The notes below the pieces were generated by a model, which ran no database searches, had not been told where the DNA came from, and was given only the letters and a program-made list of their open reading frames with translations. The translations under genes were made by a program, and so were the position numbers. From assembly GCA_043721995.1 (NCBI GenBank), contig JAYSPT010000100.1, positions 23,231-87,230 of the forward strand: a stretch of DNA of 64,000 nucleotides, read 5' to 3'. The stretch's first letter is position 1; every line of letters starts with the position of its first letter. The DNA is from Rhodoglobus sp043721995. GTDB taxonomy: Bacteria; Actinomycetota; Actinomycetes; Actinomycetales; Microbacteriaceae. Positions 1-8,087 of this stretch are shown here, in pieces.

Positions 1-186
1 TTTCCCCGCCGAGGTGAGCACGATTCCGCGTCCCGCGCGCTCAGTAAGAGGAACTCCGGCCTCCCGCTCGAGAATCTTCAGTTGCTGGGAAACCGCGGAT
101 GCTGTGCGGTTCGTGGCGCGAGCAACTGCGGTCACGCTGCCCCGGTCTGCGAGCTCGCGCAGGAGTTCCAGCCGCGCGATATCCAT
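1..186 (-). CDS. LysR-family transcriptional regulator, N-terminal part (gene runs off the window)
   Basis: The 62 visible codons encode a winged helix-turn-helix of the LysR type. It begins MDIARLELLRELADRGSVT, continues with the recognition helix TASAVSQQLKILE, and shows the typical GVPLTERAGRG wing, all of which matches the first 60 residues of LTTR proteins. The effector-binding domain lies outside the window, so the ligand cannot be inferred. The ATG at 186 sits inside a perfect TGTAG-N5-CTACA inverted repeat, and the gene is divergent from a 36-residue membrane peptide. That arrangement is usual for an autoregulated LysR gene with a divergent target. Family assignment is secure; the target is inference. 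Confidence 0.88.
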   Translation of the reverse strand, partial: MDIARLELLRELADRGSVTAVARATNRTASAVSQQLKILEREAGVPLTERAGRGIVLTSAGK

Positions 187-200
187 GTAGCTAGGCTACA
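186..200. promoter_or_regulatory. Candidate LysR-type operator overlapping the lysR start codon
   Basis: The 15 bases TGTAGCTAGGCTACA have perfect 5-base arms around a 5-base spacer and follow the T-N11-A rule of LysR boxes. The site overlaps the first base of the regulator ATG and lies 58 bases before the divergent small gene. Function is inferred from symmetry and position only. Confidence 0.5.
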
Positions 201-257
201 CAGTTATATAAGTAAGACGAGCTTGTTCTACATTGTTTGTGGTTGTGAAATAGCATC

Positions 258-368
258 ATGATCATCGTGTTTTTCGTTCTCGCCGCCCTTGCCCTCGTCG
301 GTATCGTCGCCTCTTTCCGCGTTGTCGCCGCCGATGGTTACCGGCGTATCCCGGCCCGTCGCTCCTAG
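258..368 (+). CDS. 36-residue single-pass membrane peptide
   Basis: An ATG at 258 opens 36 codons. The product has one hydrophobic segment (residues 2-18, IIVFFVLAALALVGIVA) followed by a short basic tail with the motif DGYRRIPARRS. It reads in the direction opposite to the LysR gene, with the candidate LysR box between them. From memory, short membrane peptides with a similar GYRR(I/V)P tail occur in related actinobacteria next to LysR genes, so I think it is a real gene rather than a chance frame. No function is known to me; it could be a small partner of a transporter or a signalling peptide. Confidence 0.6.
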   Translation: MIIVFFVLAALALVGIVASFRVVAADGYRRIPARRS

Positions 369-383
369 TCTGGCGACTCGCTC

Positions 384-1469
384 TTAGCTCACCCTCAGGC
401 CGAGCTTTCGGCCCGAGAGGCCGCGGGGTCGCACGGCCAGAATCTCAGCCAGGCGCGACAGTGCCAGTGCCGACGAATCCTCCGGGTGGGACAGCATGAC
501 AGGTACCCCGGCGTCCCCGCCTTCGCGCGCGCCGATGCTGAGCGGTATCGACGCCAGGAGTTCCGTGCCGAGGCGAGCCGCAACATCCGCGCCACCGCCC
601 GCACCGAAGAGTCCGCCCGCCATATTCTCGACCACGCCGATCACGACCTGGCCGGTCTGGCGCGCCACGAGTGCGCTGCGCTCGGCAACGATCGCCGCCG
701 CTGGCTGGGGAGTGGTCACGACGATCACCTCCGCCTGTGGCAGTAGCTGGCCGAGCGAGATCGCGATATCCCCGGTACCGGGCGGAAGGTCGAGCAGTAG
801 CACGTCAAGGTCGCCGAAGTAGACGTCGGTCAGAAATTGCTGAATCGTGCGGTGCAGCATGGGTCCGCGCCATGACACCGCGGTGTTTTCCTCGACAAAC
901 ATACCGATCGAGATCACCTTCACCCCGTGTGCGACCGGTGGCAGGATCATTTCCCCAACCCGGGTAGGCTTCGCGCCGGCGATGCCGAGCAATCCGGGAA
1001 TCGAGAATCCAAAAACGTCCGCATCGACCACGCCTACCCGCAGGCCGGCCTGCGCGAGCGCCACGGCCAGGTTCGCGGTGATTGTCGACTTGCCTACCCC
1101 ACCTTTGCCGCTCGTGATTGCGTAGATCTGCGTGAGCGACTCCGGCCCGAATTGCACATCCTTCGGCCTCCCACCGCGCAGCTTCGCAATCAGCGCATCC
1201 CGCTCCTGCCGCGACATGATCGCGACATTCACCCGCACGGACGAGACGCCGGGGGTGGAGGCTACAGCCGCCCGAACATCGCGCTCGATGGTGTCGGCGG
1301 CAGGGCATCCGATGATCGTCAGTTTCAGCTGCACCGTTGCGAGCCCGGCGTCGTCGACCTCTACGCCGCCGATCATGTCGAGCTCGGTTATCGGTCGCCG
1401 AATTTCCGGGTCGATGACTTTGCGCAGGTTGTAGAAGATGTTGTTTTCGATCCGTCCGTCCTCAGACAC
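384..1469 (-). CDS. mrp: Mrp/ApbC family P-loop ATPase (iron-sulfur cluster carrier)
   Basis: The 361-residue protein has an N-terminal DUF59/MIP18 domain (about 8-85, with DPEIRRPITELDM) and a Mrp-type MinD/NifH-like ATPase domain with the deviant P-loop GKGGVGKS at 121-128 and the downstream motif DLPPGTGD. Family members carry and transfer Fe-S clusters in the cytosol. The C-terminal CxxC that binds the cluster in many homologues is absent; the corresponding stretch reads VENMAGGLFGAGGG. The start is GTG at 1469, which overlaps the end of the DUF1003 gene by 8 bases; a longer frame upstream would only run antiparallel through that gene. The overlap implies co-transcription and translational coupling. 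Confidence 0.93.
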   Translation of the reverse strand: MSEDGRIENNIFYNLRKVIDPEIRRPITELDMIGGVEVDDAGLATVQLKLTIIGCPAADTIERDVRAAVASTPGVSSVRVNVAIMSRQERDALIAKLRGGRPKDVQFGPESLTQIYAITSGKGGVGKSTITANLAVALAQAGLRVGVVDADVFGFSIPGLLGIAGAKPTRVGEMILPPVAHGVKVISIGMFVEENTAVSWRGPMLHRTIQQFLTDVYFGDLDVLLLDLPPGTGDIAISLGQLLPQAEVIVVTTPQPAAAIVAERSALVARQTGQVVIGVVENMAGGLFGAGGGADVAARLGTELLASIPLSIGAREGGDAGVPVMLSHPEDSSALALSRLAEILAVRPRGLSGRKLGLRVS

Positions 1470-1983
1470 GGGTCTTCTCGTCGCTCTTGTCCTTGTCGAG
1501 TTCTTCCAGCAGTGAGCGTAGTTCGGCGCGAATGAAGTAATTACTCGCGAGGTCGCGCATGGCGAGACGAAGAGCGACCACCTCACGTGCGAGGTACTCG
1601 GTGTCGTTGAGATTGCGCTCGTCGCGTTGGCGGTCCTGCTCGATCTGCACGCGGTCGCAGTCATCCTGTCGGTTCTGTGCGAGCAGGATCAGGGGGGCCG
1701 CGTAGGACGCCTGCAACGAGAGGATTAGGGTCAGGAGCGTGAAATTCGTGCGCCTCGGGTTGAACTGTGCTCCGACGGGAGCGGCCGAGTTGTAGGTGAG
1801 CCAGAACACCACAAGTACCGTCATCCCGACGAGGAACCACGGGGTGCCCATTGCGCGCGCGAAATCCTCGGAGAAGCGGCCCATGCGGTCCTGCCTGCGG
1901 AATAGCGGGAAATTCGTGCGAAGTCCCGTGGGGGAGTCGAGACGCGAGTCGTTTCGGGTGGAGCGGGAGTCAGCGCGTGCCAC
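1462..1983 (-). CDS. DUF1003 membrane protein
   Basis: The 173-residue protein carries the DUF1003 core: a hydrophobic helix pair around WFLVGMTVLVVFWLTYN and FTLLTLILSLQASYAAPLILLAQNRQDDCDR, followed by a charged helical C-terminus rich in Asp, Arg and Lys. The GTG start at 1983 is chosen because GGAAGGAGGG lies 6 bases upstream; a frame extended further upstream has no such signal. It lies between the MgtE-N/CBS gene (55-base gap) and mrp (8-base overlap), an arrangement I recall as common in actinobacteria. The biochemical role is unknown; the MgtE-like neighbour suggests a link with divalent metals, but that is only inference. Confidence 0.9.
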   Translation of the reverse strand: MARADSRSTRNDSRLDSPTGLRTNFPLFRRQDRMGRFSEDFARAMGTPWFLVGMTVLVVFWLTYNSAAPVGAQFNPRRTNFTLLTLILSLQASYAAPLILLAQNRQDDCDRVQIEQDRQRDERNLNDTEYLAREVVALRLAMRDLASNYFIRAELRSLLEELDKDKSDEKTRV

Positions 1984-2038
1984 TTGGTGCCCTCCTTCCC
2001 GTTGTTGGAATCTTTGCGATCGAGGTATCCGAGTAGCG

Positions 2039-3281
2039 TTATTCTTCAGCTTCGGTACTTCGCCAGTCCTCCGGCAGGAGGTAGTCGAGGACATCGTCAA
2101 ATGGCCACCACCCCGACCAGGCGGTGGTTCTCGTCAACGACGGGCACCGAGACGAGGTTGTAGCTCGCGAGAATCCGCGAGACCTCGGCCGCGTTGGCGT
2201 CTGCGTGGACGGGTTCGAGGCTCGTGCCGAGGAGCGTGCCGAGGCGCTCGTTCGGCGGGTAGCGAAGCATCCGCTGGAAGTGCACCATGCCGAGGAACCG
2301 ACCGGTCGGTGGCTCATAGGGCGGCAGCGCCACGCAGATCGCCGCACCCAGTGCGGGTGCAAGTTCGTGGCGACGGATGAGCTCAAGGCCCTCGGCCATG
2401 GTCGCGTCGGCCGAAACGAGGATCGGCTCGGTCGTCACCAGCCCGCCCGCGGTGTCCGGGGCATAGGTCAGCAGGAATCGCACGTCCTCCGCTTCCTCGG
2501 GCTCCATGAGCCCCAGGAGGGCCTCACCACGCTCGTTGGTGAGGTAGGCAATGAGGTCTGCTGCGGCGTCCGGCTGCATCTGGTCGAGTACGTCTGCCGC
2601 GCGGTCGTCATCGAGCTGGTTCAGGATGTCCACCTGCTCGTTCTCGGGCATTTCCTCGAGCACATCGGCGAGCCCGTCATCCGACAGTTCTTCGGCGACT
2701 TCGAGCATCCGCTGCCCAGAAAGGCCAAGCATCGCGTTGGCGAGGTCGGCTGGCAGCAGGTCGGCGTAGCTGGCGACAAGCTGGGTTGCGGACTGCGCTT
2801 CCCCGACCGGTGTGTCCTCGATGAGATCGGCCCACTGTGCGAATACCGTTTGCCCCTTGCCGAACGGCGAGGGTGAGCTCTTGGGCCGCCGAAGGAAGAC
2901 CTGGCCGATCTCCCACTCGCCATGGCCCATTTCCTCGATTGCGACATCTTCGATGATCGCGTCACCCGAGCCGTCACACAGACGGACCTTGCTACCGAGC
3001 AACTCGGCGATCACGCGAAGCTCACCGCCGCGCTGTTCGAAGCGGCGCAGGTTAACAAGTCCGGTCGTGATGATCTGCCCTGAGCCGATGCTGGAGACAC
3101 GGCCGATCGAAAGGAACACTCGACGCTTGCCTGGCACCACGACGATCATCCCGACCACGCGAGGCGCATCGTTTGTGCGGTAGATGATGAGTACGTCTCT
3201 GACCTTGCCGACCTTGTTGCCGTTGGGGTCGAAAACGGAGCACCCGACCAATCGAGCGGCGAAAACTCTCGTCGTCCTCAC
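2039..3281 (-). CDS. PRC-barrel / MgtE N-terminal / CBS-domain protein, interrupted by a one-base frameshift
   Basis: Conceptual order: PRC-barrel-like strand region (residues 1-60, GCSVFDPNGNKVGKVRDV), MgtE intracellular N domain (helices ending EELSDDGLADVLEEMPE and QMQPDAAADLIAYL), then paired CBS motifs. No transmembrane MgtE domain follows, so this is the soluble sensor part only. The frame stops with GVVAI at TGA 2097-2099, yet the +1 frame continues DDVLDYLLPEDWRSTE to 2039, the normal end of the family. Bases 2096-2102 read ATTTGAC on the coding strand; removing one T restores 413 codons. The site resembles the RF2 recoding signal, but a plain indel is simpler. The GTG start at 3281 lies 7 bases after TAGGGT. 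Confidence 0.85.
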
Positions 3282-3288
3282 GCACAAA

Positions 3289-3294
3289 ACCCTA
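3289..3294 (-). promoter_or_regulatory. -10 box of the MgtE-N/CBS gene (leaderless)
   Basis: TAGGGT on the minus strand lies 7 bases before GTG 3281, so the transcript would start at or next to the initiation codon. Confidence 0.45.
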
Positions 3295-3336
3295 CCCCCG
3301 GGTGAAAGGTGTGCCTGTGAGTGAAATACTGGGCCG

Positions 3337-3831
3337 GTGAGCAACCAAACTGCATTCGGCGGCCGTGCCGCCCAGCCAAACATCCCCAAGGGTGATGTTC
3401 TCGGGACCTATGACACCTACGTCGAGGCGCAGGGGGTCGTCGACCGTCTCGCCAAGGCCGACTTCGACGTCGCGCATCTCTCGATCGTCGGCAATGACCT
3501 GAAGACAGTGGAGCGCGTGACGGGCAAATTGACCTGGGGGCGCGCAGCCGGAGCGGGAGCCGCTAGCGGTGCCTGGTTCGGCGTTTTCTTCGGACTGTTC
3601 CTGCTCGTGTTCAACTTCACGACCAACTACGGTGTCGCGCTGGCCGCGCTGCTGATCGGTGCGGCATTCGGCATTGTCTTCGGTCTGGTGGGATACGCGT
3701 TCTCCCGTAGGAACCGTGACTTCACCTCAACCCACCAGGTGCTGGCCTCCAATTACCAGATCATCATCGACCCGAACCTGACTGCGAAGGCGCAGCAGGT
3801 ACTGGTGAGCACGCCGCCTTCGGCCCCATAG
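3337..3831 (+). CDS. General stress protein 17M-like membrane protein
   Basis: The 164-residue protein starts with a YflT-like N-terminal domain (about 18-60: VLGTYDTYVEAQGVVDRLAKADF and HLSIVGNDLKTVERVTG). A glycine- and alanine-rich linker and two membrane helices follow (about 82-100 and 105-125), then a basic FSRRNRDF turn and a C-terminal strand YQIIIDPNLTAKA. The family is annotated as general stress protein; the molecular function is not established. It is divergent from the MgtE-N/CBS gene with only 55 bases between the starts, so the two promoters are adjacent. A strong hairpin follows the stop. The GTG at 3337 is the only sensible start. Confidence 0.85.
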   Translation: MSNQTAFGGRAAQPNIPKGDVLGTYDTYVEAQGVVDRLAKADFDVAHLSIVGNDLKTVERVTGKLTWGRAAGAGAASGAWFGVFFGLFLLVFNFTTNYGVALAALLIGAAFGIVFGLVGYAFSRRNRDFTSTHQVLASNYQIIIDPNLTAKAQQVLVSTPPSAP

Positions 3832-3852
3832 CCCGTCCCGGGCCAATTCCGT

Positions 3853-3882
3853 CAGCCCGGGCCGAAACATCGGCCCGGGCTG
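3853..3882 (+). terminator. Strong GC hairpin after the stress-protein gene
   Basis: A perfect 13-base stem (CAGCCCGGGCCGA paired with its complement) closes a 4-base AACA loop, 21 bases after the stop codon. No U tract follows, as is frequent for actinobacterial terminators. It could act in both directions, although pepP ends 268 bases away. Confidence 0.75.
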
Positions 3883-4150
3883 TGTCCCAATCCGCAGGCA
3901 ACCTCCGACTGATGGCAATAGTCGCTGGGGCGTTCGTTGGCCGAACGAGACGTTTGTGATGTCAACGAAAAAGAGCGCGGGATCTACCGGTGTGAAGGCA
4001 TCCGGATCAGGGGTGGGTGTCGGCGCGGGGTCGGGGTCTGGCTGGTCGACGAGCTCGAGGCCTGCGAGCCTGACGCGGTTGGTGGCACCCCGCCGGTGCA
4101 TCCTCAGGGGCCAACCGCTCGCGTGACAGCAAGAGCCGGCACGGCGAATC
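3883..4150. other. Intergenic region between convergent genes
   Basis: This 268-base gap holds no gene I can support. A minus-strand frame from ATG 4101 encodes a proline- and aspartate-rich stretch (DQPDPDPAPTPTPDPD), but it reads back through the terminator and antisense to the stress-protein gene, so it is not called. Confidence 0.5.
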
Positions 4151-5632
4151 TTATTGCGATGCAACCATCCAGGCCTCGACCTCGTCGGCCGTGCGAGGGA
4201 TGCCTGCCGAAAGGTTCTCGGCTCCGTCGGACGTGACCAGAATGTCGTCCTCGATACGCGCGCCAATGCCGCGATACAGCTCGGGCACTGTGAGGTCGTC
4301 GGGCTGGAAGTACAGGCCGGGTTCGATCGTGAAGATCATGCCTTCCTCGAGAATGCCGTCGTGGTAGAAATCTCGTCGAGCCTGCGCGCAGTCGTGCACG
4401 TCGATCCCCAGGTGGTGACTCGTCCCATGCACCATGTAGCGCCGGTGGTACTGACCCTCGGCCAGTGACTCTTCCGCGCTGACCGGCAACAGCCCCCACT
4501 CGGCGGTCCTGGCCGCGATTACCTTCATCGCTTCGGCGTGCAAATCGTGAAAGCGGATGCCCGGCCGAGCGATCGCGAACGCAGCATCCGCGGCTTCCCG
4601 AACCGCCTCGTAGACCTTCCGCTGTATCTCGGAAAATTTGCCGTTCACCGGCAGGGTTCGCGTGATGTCGGCCGTGTAGTAACTGTCCACCTCAACCCCG
4701 GCATCGATCAGGATGAGGTCACCTGGCACAACCGGCCCGTCGTTGCGGGTCCAGTGCAGGATGCAGGCGTGCGGCCCACTTGCCGCAATCGTGTCGTAGC
4801 CCACCGTATTGCCGTCGGCGCGAGCGCGGCGGTTGAAGGTGCCCTCGACGATACGCTCGCCGCGGCGGTGCGCGATCACGTCAGCGAAGTTCGCGATCAC
4901 GTCATCGAAGCCTTGCTTCGTCGCTGCGATCGCGGCACGCATCTCGGCGATCTCGAAGCTATCCTTCACGAGCCGCAGTTCGCTCAGGTCGCGCAGCAGT
5001 TCGGCGTCGCCGTCGTTCTCGAGGGATTCCGAGCTTGCGGCGATCAACCGGCGGCCGTCGACGTGGTCGGTGAGTTCATGGTCGGCTTCGCGCACGATTA
5101 TGGTGTTCGCACCAACGGAGTCGATGACACTCTCGAACTCTGAGATGTTCGCGGTGGCGAGACTGAGGTCGGCCGCGACGTGCTCCAGCGACGGGCGCTG
5201 ACCCTGCCAGAACTCGCCGATCATGGGGTTCGCATAAAACTCGGTGCTGCCGTGGCGGGCCGACTCGCGGAAGTAGACAGTTGCATCGTGGCCCTTCGCA
5301 GTCGGCTCGAGAACGAGCACGGCACCTGCCACGGTGTCTGAACCCCAGCCGGTCAGGTAAGCAAATGCGGAGTGGGCACGATACGGGTACTCGGTGTCAT
5401 TGGCCCTCGTGACAAGGTCACCGGCCGGCAGGATCATCCTCTTGCCCGGATGCATCACCGAGATGCGCTCGCGGCGCGCTGCGGCGAATGCTGCCTGGGG
5501 GCGGGAGGCGGGCAGCGTCTCGTTGCGCTCGGCCCATGTGCCCGACATGTACTCGACGAATTTCTCTGAGCTCGGCAGCGTTGAGCGGTTCGATGTCGCG
5601 CGGGGCGCGGTCTGCGCGGGTGTGTCGGCCAT
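4151..5632 (-). CDS. pepP: Xaa-Pro aminopeptidase (aminopeptidase P, M24B)
   Basis: The 493-residue protein has the two-domain layout of aminopeptidase P: a creatinase-like N-terminal domain and a C-terminal pita-bread domain. The metal ligands are recognisable: Asp in DAGVEVDSYYTADITRT (both Asp), His in VHGTSHHLGIDVHD, Glu in FTIEPGLYF, and the last Glu in GIGARIEDD. It removes an N-terminal residue that precedes proline, in the cytosol. The ATG at 5632 is preferred because GAGAATGGGGAC lies just before it; the 18 extra upstream codons have no family match. The upstream EEP gene ends 28 bases away on the same strand, so they may share a transcript. Confidence 0.94.
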   Translation of the reverse strand: MADTPAQTAPRATSNRSTLPSSEKFVEYMSGTWAERNETLPASRPQAAFAAARRERISVMHPGKRMILPAGDLVTRANDTEYPYRAHSAFAYLTGWGSDTVAGAVLVLEPTAKGHDATVYFRESARHGSTEFYANPMIGEFWQGQRPSLEHVAADLSLATANISEFESVIDSVGANTIIVREADHELTDHVDGRRLIAASSESLENDGDAELLRDLSELRLVKDSFEIAEMRAAIAATKQGFDDVIANFADVIAHRRGERIVEGTFNRRARADGNTVGYDTIAASGPHACILHWTRNDGPVVPGDLILIDAGVEVDSYYTADITRTLPVNGKFSEIQRKVYEAVREAADAAFAIARPGIRFHDLHAEAMKVIAARTAEWGLLPVSAEESLAEGQYHRRYMVHGTSHHLGIDVHDCAQARRDFYHDGILEEGMIFTIEPGLYFQPDDLTVPELYRGIGARIEDDILVTSDGAENLSAGIPRTADEVEAWMVASQ

Positions 5633-5660
5633 GTCCCCATTCTCACCCAGACGGCTAATT

Positions 5661-6671
5661 TCAGCCAGCAGGGGAAAGTTGGGCAAGAATCGGGCGATGG
5701 TCGCTGCCCGCGCCGTCCTGCGACTGGATGACGCGCATCCCGGTCACCTTCCAGTTCGGCGTCGTCATGACATGGTCAATCGGAGCGCCAAGAAGTGCAG
5801 GAAGCAGGCTCGGCCAGGTGCCGACCGCCGCGTTACCGGTGGCCTCTGCGGCATCGGAGCAGGCGCCGAGTGCCTTACCCGTCGTGGCGAGGCCCGCATA
5901 GTGGTCGAGGGTGGAGTTAAAGTCACCGGCCATGATCACGTTGGTGCTTCCGCACGCGCCGGCCACCCAGCGCAGGTCGCTGCGCCAGTGCTCCATCTCG
6001 CCCGGGATGGGGGCGACCGCGTGCACGGCAACAATCGTGGGCCCGTTGCCATTCGTGGGGTGGGCGACGACGCTCGGCAGTACCGACGTCGTGGTCACCG
6101 ACTCGTTTACCACGTAGGCGCCGAGTTTTTCGCTAATCAGGAGCGTGGTTGAGCGAGACTTCGATACCTCGTCGTAGGCGACCGTGAAGACCTGCATCGG
6201 TGTTCCAGACGCGGCCATGAGGTTGGCGACTGCCTGGCCCACCTGGTTGGTAGTCTCCGGAAGCGCGATGACCTCTGCGCCCGACTGGGTGGCCAGGTCC
6301 GCGATTGTCTGTGCGCCCGCCGCGCCGCCCAGAGTGTTCCAGCTGAGCACGATGACATCGCTGTTGCCGGTCGACTCAAATCCCGCGCTTCCGAATCCTC
6401 GGGTCGAGAGCACCGCGATCGTGATACCCGAGAAGGCGAGCAGCACAACCGCGAGTGATGCGCAGAATCGACGCAGAGACGGTGCCACCAGGGCGATGAG
6501 CGTAAGCACGACGATACCGGCGGCGGCGATCGCGACGGCGAGGCCGCGTAAAGAGACCACCTGCGCCACGACCGGTGCCTGCGCGAGACCGAAGAGTTGG
6601 GGCCACGCCGCGATGAGCAGCAGGATCGCCACGACAACCGTGAGGAGAGCGGCGAGAGTCCTGCGGAACAT
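5661..6671 (-). CDS. Membrane-anchored endonuclease/exonuclease/phosphatase (EEP) family protein
   Basis: The 336-residue protein begins with three hydrophobic helices (about 7-27, 45-65 and 70-90), followed by an extracytoplasmic EEP domain. Catalytic motifs of the DNase I fold are present: Asn in SWNTLGG, Glu in ALPETTNQ, Asp and Asn in MAGDFNSTLDH, and the closing SDHRPIL. The membrane anchor plus outward-facing EEP domain is typical of actinobacterial proteins of unknown substrate; phospholipid, nucleic acid or another phosphodiester is possible. It lies just upstream of pepP on the same strand and divergent from the PHP gene. Confidence 0.88.
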   Translation of the reverse strand: MFRRTLAALLTVVVAILLLIAAWPQLFGLAQAPVVAQVVSLRGLAVAIAAAGIVVLTLIALVAPSLRRFCASLAVVLLAFSGITIAVLSTRGFGSAGFESTGNSDVIVLSWNTLGGAAGAQTIADLATQSGAEVIALPETTNQVGQAVANLMAASGTPMQVFTVAYDEVSKSRSTTLLISEKLGAYVVNESVTTTSVLPSVVAHPTNGNGPTIVAVHAVAPIPGEMEHWRSDLRWVAGACGSTNVIMAGDFNSTLDHYAGLATTGKALGACSDAAEATGNAAVGTWPSLLPALLGAPIDHVMTTPNWKVTGMRVIQSQDGAGSDHRPILAQLSPAG

Positions 6672-6704
6672 AGGTCTGCGAGTTTAGCCCGAGTGCCATG
6701 CGAA

Positions 6705-6710
6705 TAGTCT
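6705..6710 (+). promoter_or_regulatory. -10 box of the PHP gene (leaderless)
   Basis: TAGTCT lies exactly 6 bases before ATG 6717. Confidence 0.5.
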
Positions 6711-6716
6711 TGAGGG

Positions 6717-7568
6717 ATGCCCGGACCCATCGACCTGCACACCCACAGTTCGGTTTCCGATGGCACGGAAACACCCACCCAGCTCATTCGCGCGGCCGTC
6801 GTCGCGGGACTCGGCACCGTGGCGCTGACCGACCACGACTCGACTGCTGGCTGGCAGGAGGCGTTCGGGGCCGCCGCCGGTACCGGGCTTACGGTCATCC
6901 CGGGCATGGAACTCAGCACCAACTACGGGCCGGCGAGCGTGCATTTGCTGGCGTACCTGTTCAACCCGCTCGACGGCGGGATCATTGCGGAAACTGCGCG
7001 GATCAGGGAGGGTCGACTCAACCGGGCCGAACGCATCGTGGAGAAGATCGGTCAGGATTACGATCTGACCTGGGACGATGTGCTTGCCGAATTATCCGAT
7101 GGCACAACCCTCGGCCGACCGCATATCGCCGATGCGCTCGTGCGCAAGGGCATCGTGGCCAACCGCACTGCGGCATTCGAATCGATCCTGCATTGGCGTG
7201 GGGCCTACTACGAGAAGTACTACGCGCCGTCGCCAATCGAGGGCGTGCGCATGATCGTGCGGGCCGGGGGAGTGCCCGCGCTTGCTCATCCCGCGACCCA
7301 CGGAAAGTACCGGCCAATGGATGACGCGTACATCGCCACGCTCGCCGACGAGGGCCTTTTCGGGCTTGAGGTCGGGCACCGTGACAACACTGACGAGGGC
7401 AAGGTTCGCCTTATCGCGCTGGCGAAAAAGCTCGGCCTGGAGGTCACCGGCGCGAGCGATTACCACGGCGAAGGCAAGCCGAACCGTCTCGGCGAGAACA
7501 CTACTGCTCCCGAAGTGCTGGAGAGGCTAGTGGCGCGCGCGACCGGTTCGAGCAGCTTCCGGGCCTAA
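6717..7568 (+). CDS. PHP-domain phosphoesterase (RNase AM / YciV-like)
   Basis: The 283-residue protein is a single PHP domain. Metal-binding motifs are DLHTHSSVSDG at residues 5-15, TDHDST around 39-44, the HP pair in ALAHPATHGK and the C-terminal ASDYHGE. Characterised relatives are YciV/RNase AM, a 5'-3' exonuclease acting on RNA, and 3',5'-nucleoside bisphosphate phosphatases. The substrate here is not determined by sequence. It stands alone, divergent from the EEP gene and convergent with DUF805 (12-base gap). The start follows a TANNNT box by 6 bases, so the mRNA is probably leaderless. Confidence 0.9.
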   Translation: MPGPIDLHTHSSVSDGTETPTQLIRAAVVAGLGTVALTDHDSTAGWQEAFGAAAGTGLTVIPGMELSTNYGPASVHLLAYLFNPLDGGIIAETARIREGRLNRAERIVEKIGQDYDLTWDDVLAELSDGTTLGRPHIADALVRKGIVANRTAAFESILHWRGAYYEKYYAPSPIEGVRMIVRAGGVPALAHPATHGKYRPMDDAYIATLADEGLFGLEVGHRDNTDEGKVRLIALAKKLGLEVTGASDYHGEGKPNRLGENTTAPEVLERLVARATGSSSFRA

Positions 7569-7580
7569 AGTTCGGGCGCG

Positions 7581-8021
7581 CTACCGGTCGAAACGGGCGC
7601 CCTCTGGTTTGGACTCGAGCAAGGTCAACACCAAAACTACGATGCTCAAGCCGACGAGGCTGAAGAGATAAAACGCGCCCGAAAAGTTGCCGTCGTGAAG
7701 ACGGCGAACGGTGACGGCAATTCCGGGAATGACGACAGCGAGAGTGACTAGCGCAAAAAGCACGAGGAAGACTATTCCGCCGACACCGAGGTCGACTCCA
7801 CCGTTCCCGTTCGGGGTGCCCGTCCCGATGCCGATACCGAGCGCAAGCCCGTAGAGCACGGTTTCTGGGATTGCAAGCGCGAGTGCAGCCCACCAGTATT
7901 CGCTCCGGCTCGCGCGGCCGGTGAACGTCGCGTACTTCTTGAAAAAACGGCTAACGGCTTGGGCGAATGTTGCCCCGTAGAGCGGCTGAGACAGCGGGAC
8001 ATCAGTGTATGAATCGGTCAT
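7581..8021 (-). CDS. DUF805 membrane protein
   Basis: The 146-residue protein shows the DUF805 signature: an amphipathic N-terminus ending in FFKKYATFTGRASRSEYWWA, then four predicted membrane helices, and the conserved VTVRRLHDGNFSG loop between helices 3 and 4. The family is widespread in bacteria and its function is unknown. The gene is monocistronic by spacing: it converges on the PHP gene and the DEAD helicase gene ends 66 bases away on the same strand. Confidence 0.9.
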   Translation of the reverse strand: MTDSYTDVPLSQPLYGATFAQAVSRFFKKYATFTGRASRSEYWWAALALAIPETVLYGLALGIGIGTGTPNGNGGVDLGVGGIVFLVLFALVTLAVVIPGIAVTVRRLHDGNFSGAFYLFSLVGLSIVVLVLTLLESKPEGARFDR

Positions 8022-8087
8022 CGCAGCAGTATGGCAGTTTGTCGACGATGCATCAACGAATCACGGTGCCCCCATTCGCGGGTCGGG

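Noticed and set aside
384..1664. A 426-residue frame for Mrp
   Set aside because: The first 65 codons run inside the DUF1003 gene in another frame; GTG 1469 gives a complete Mrp.
3727..4266. A 179-residue minus-strand frame with a Pro/Asp-rich stretch after pepP
   Set aside because: It reads through a strong hairpin and antisense to the stress-protein gene, has no recognised domain and no ribosome binding site.
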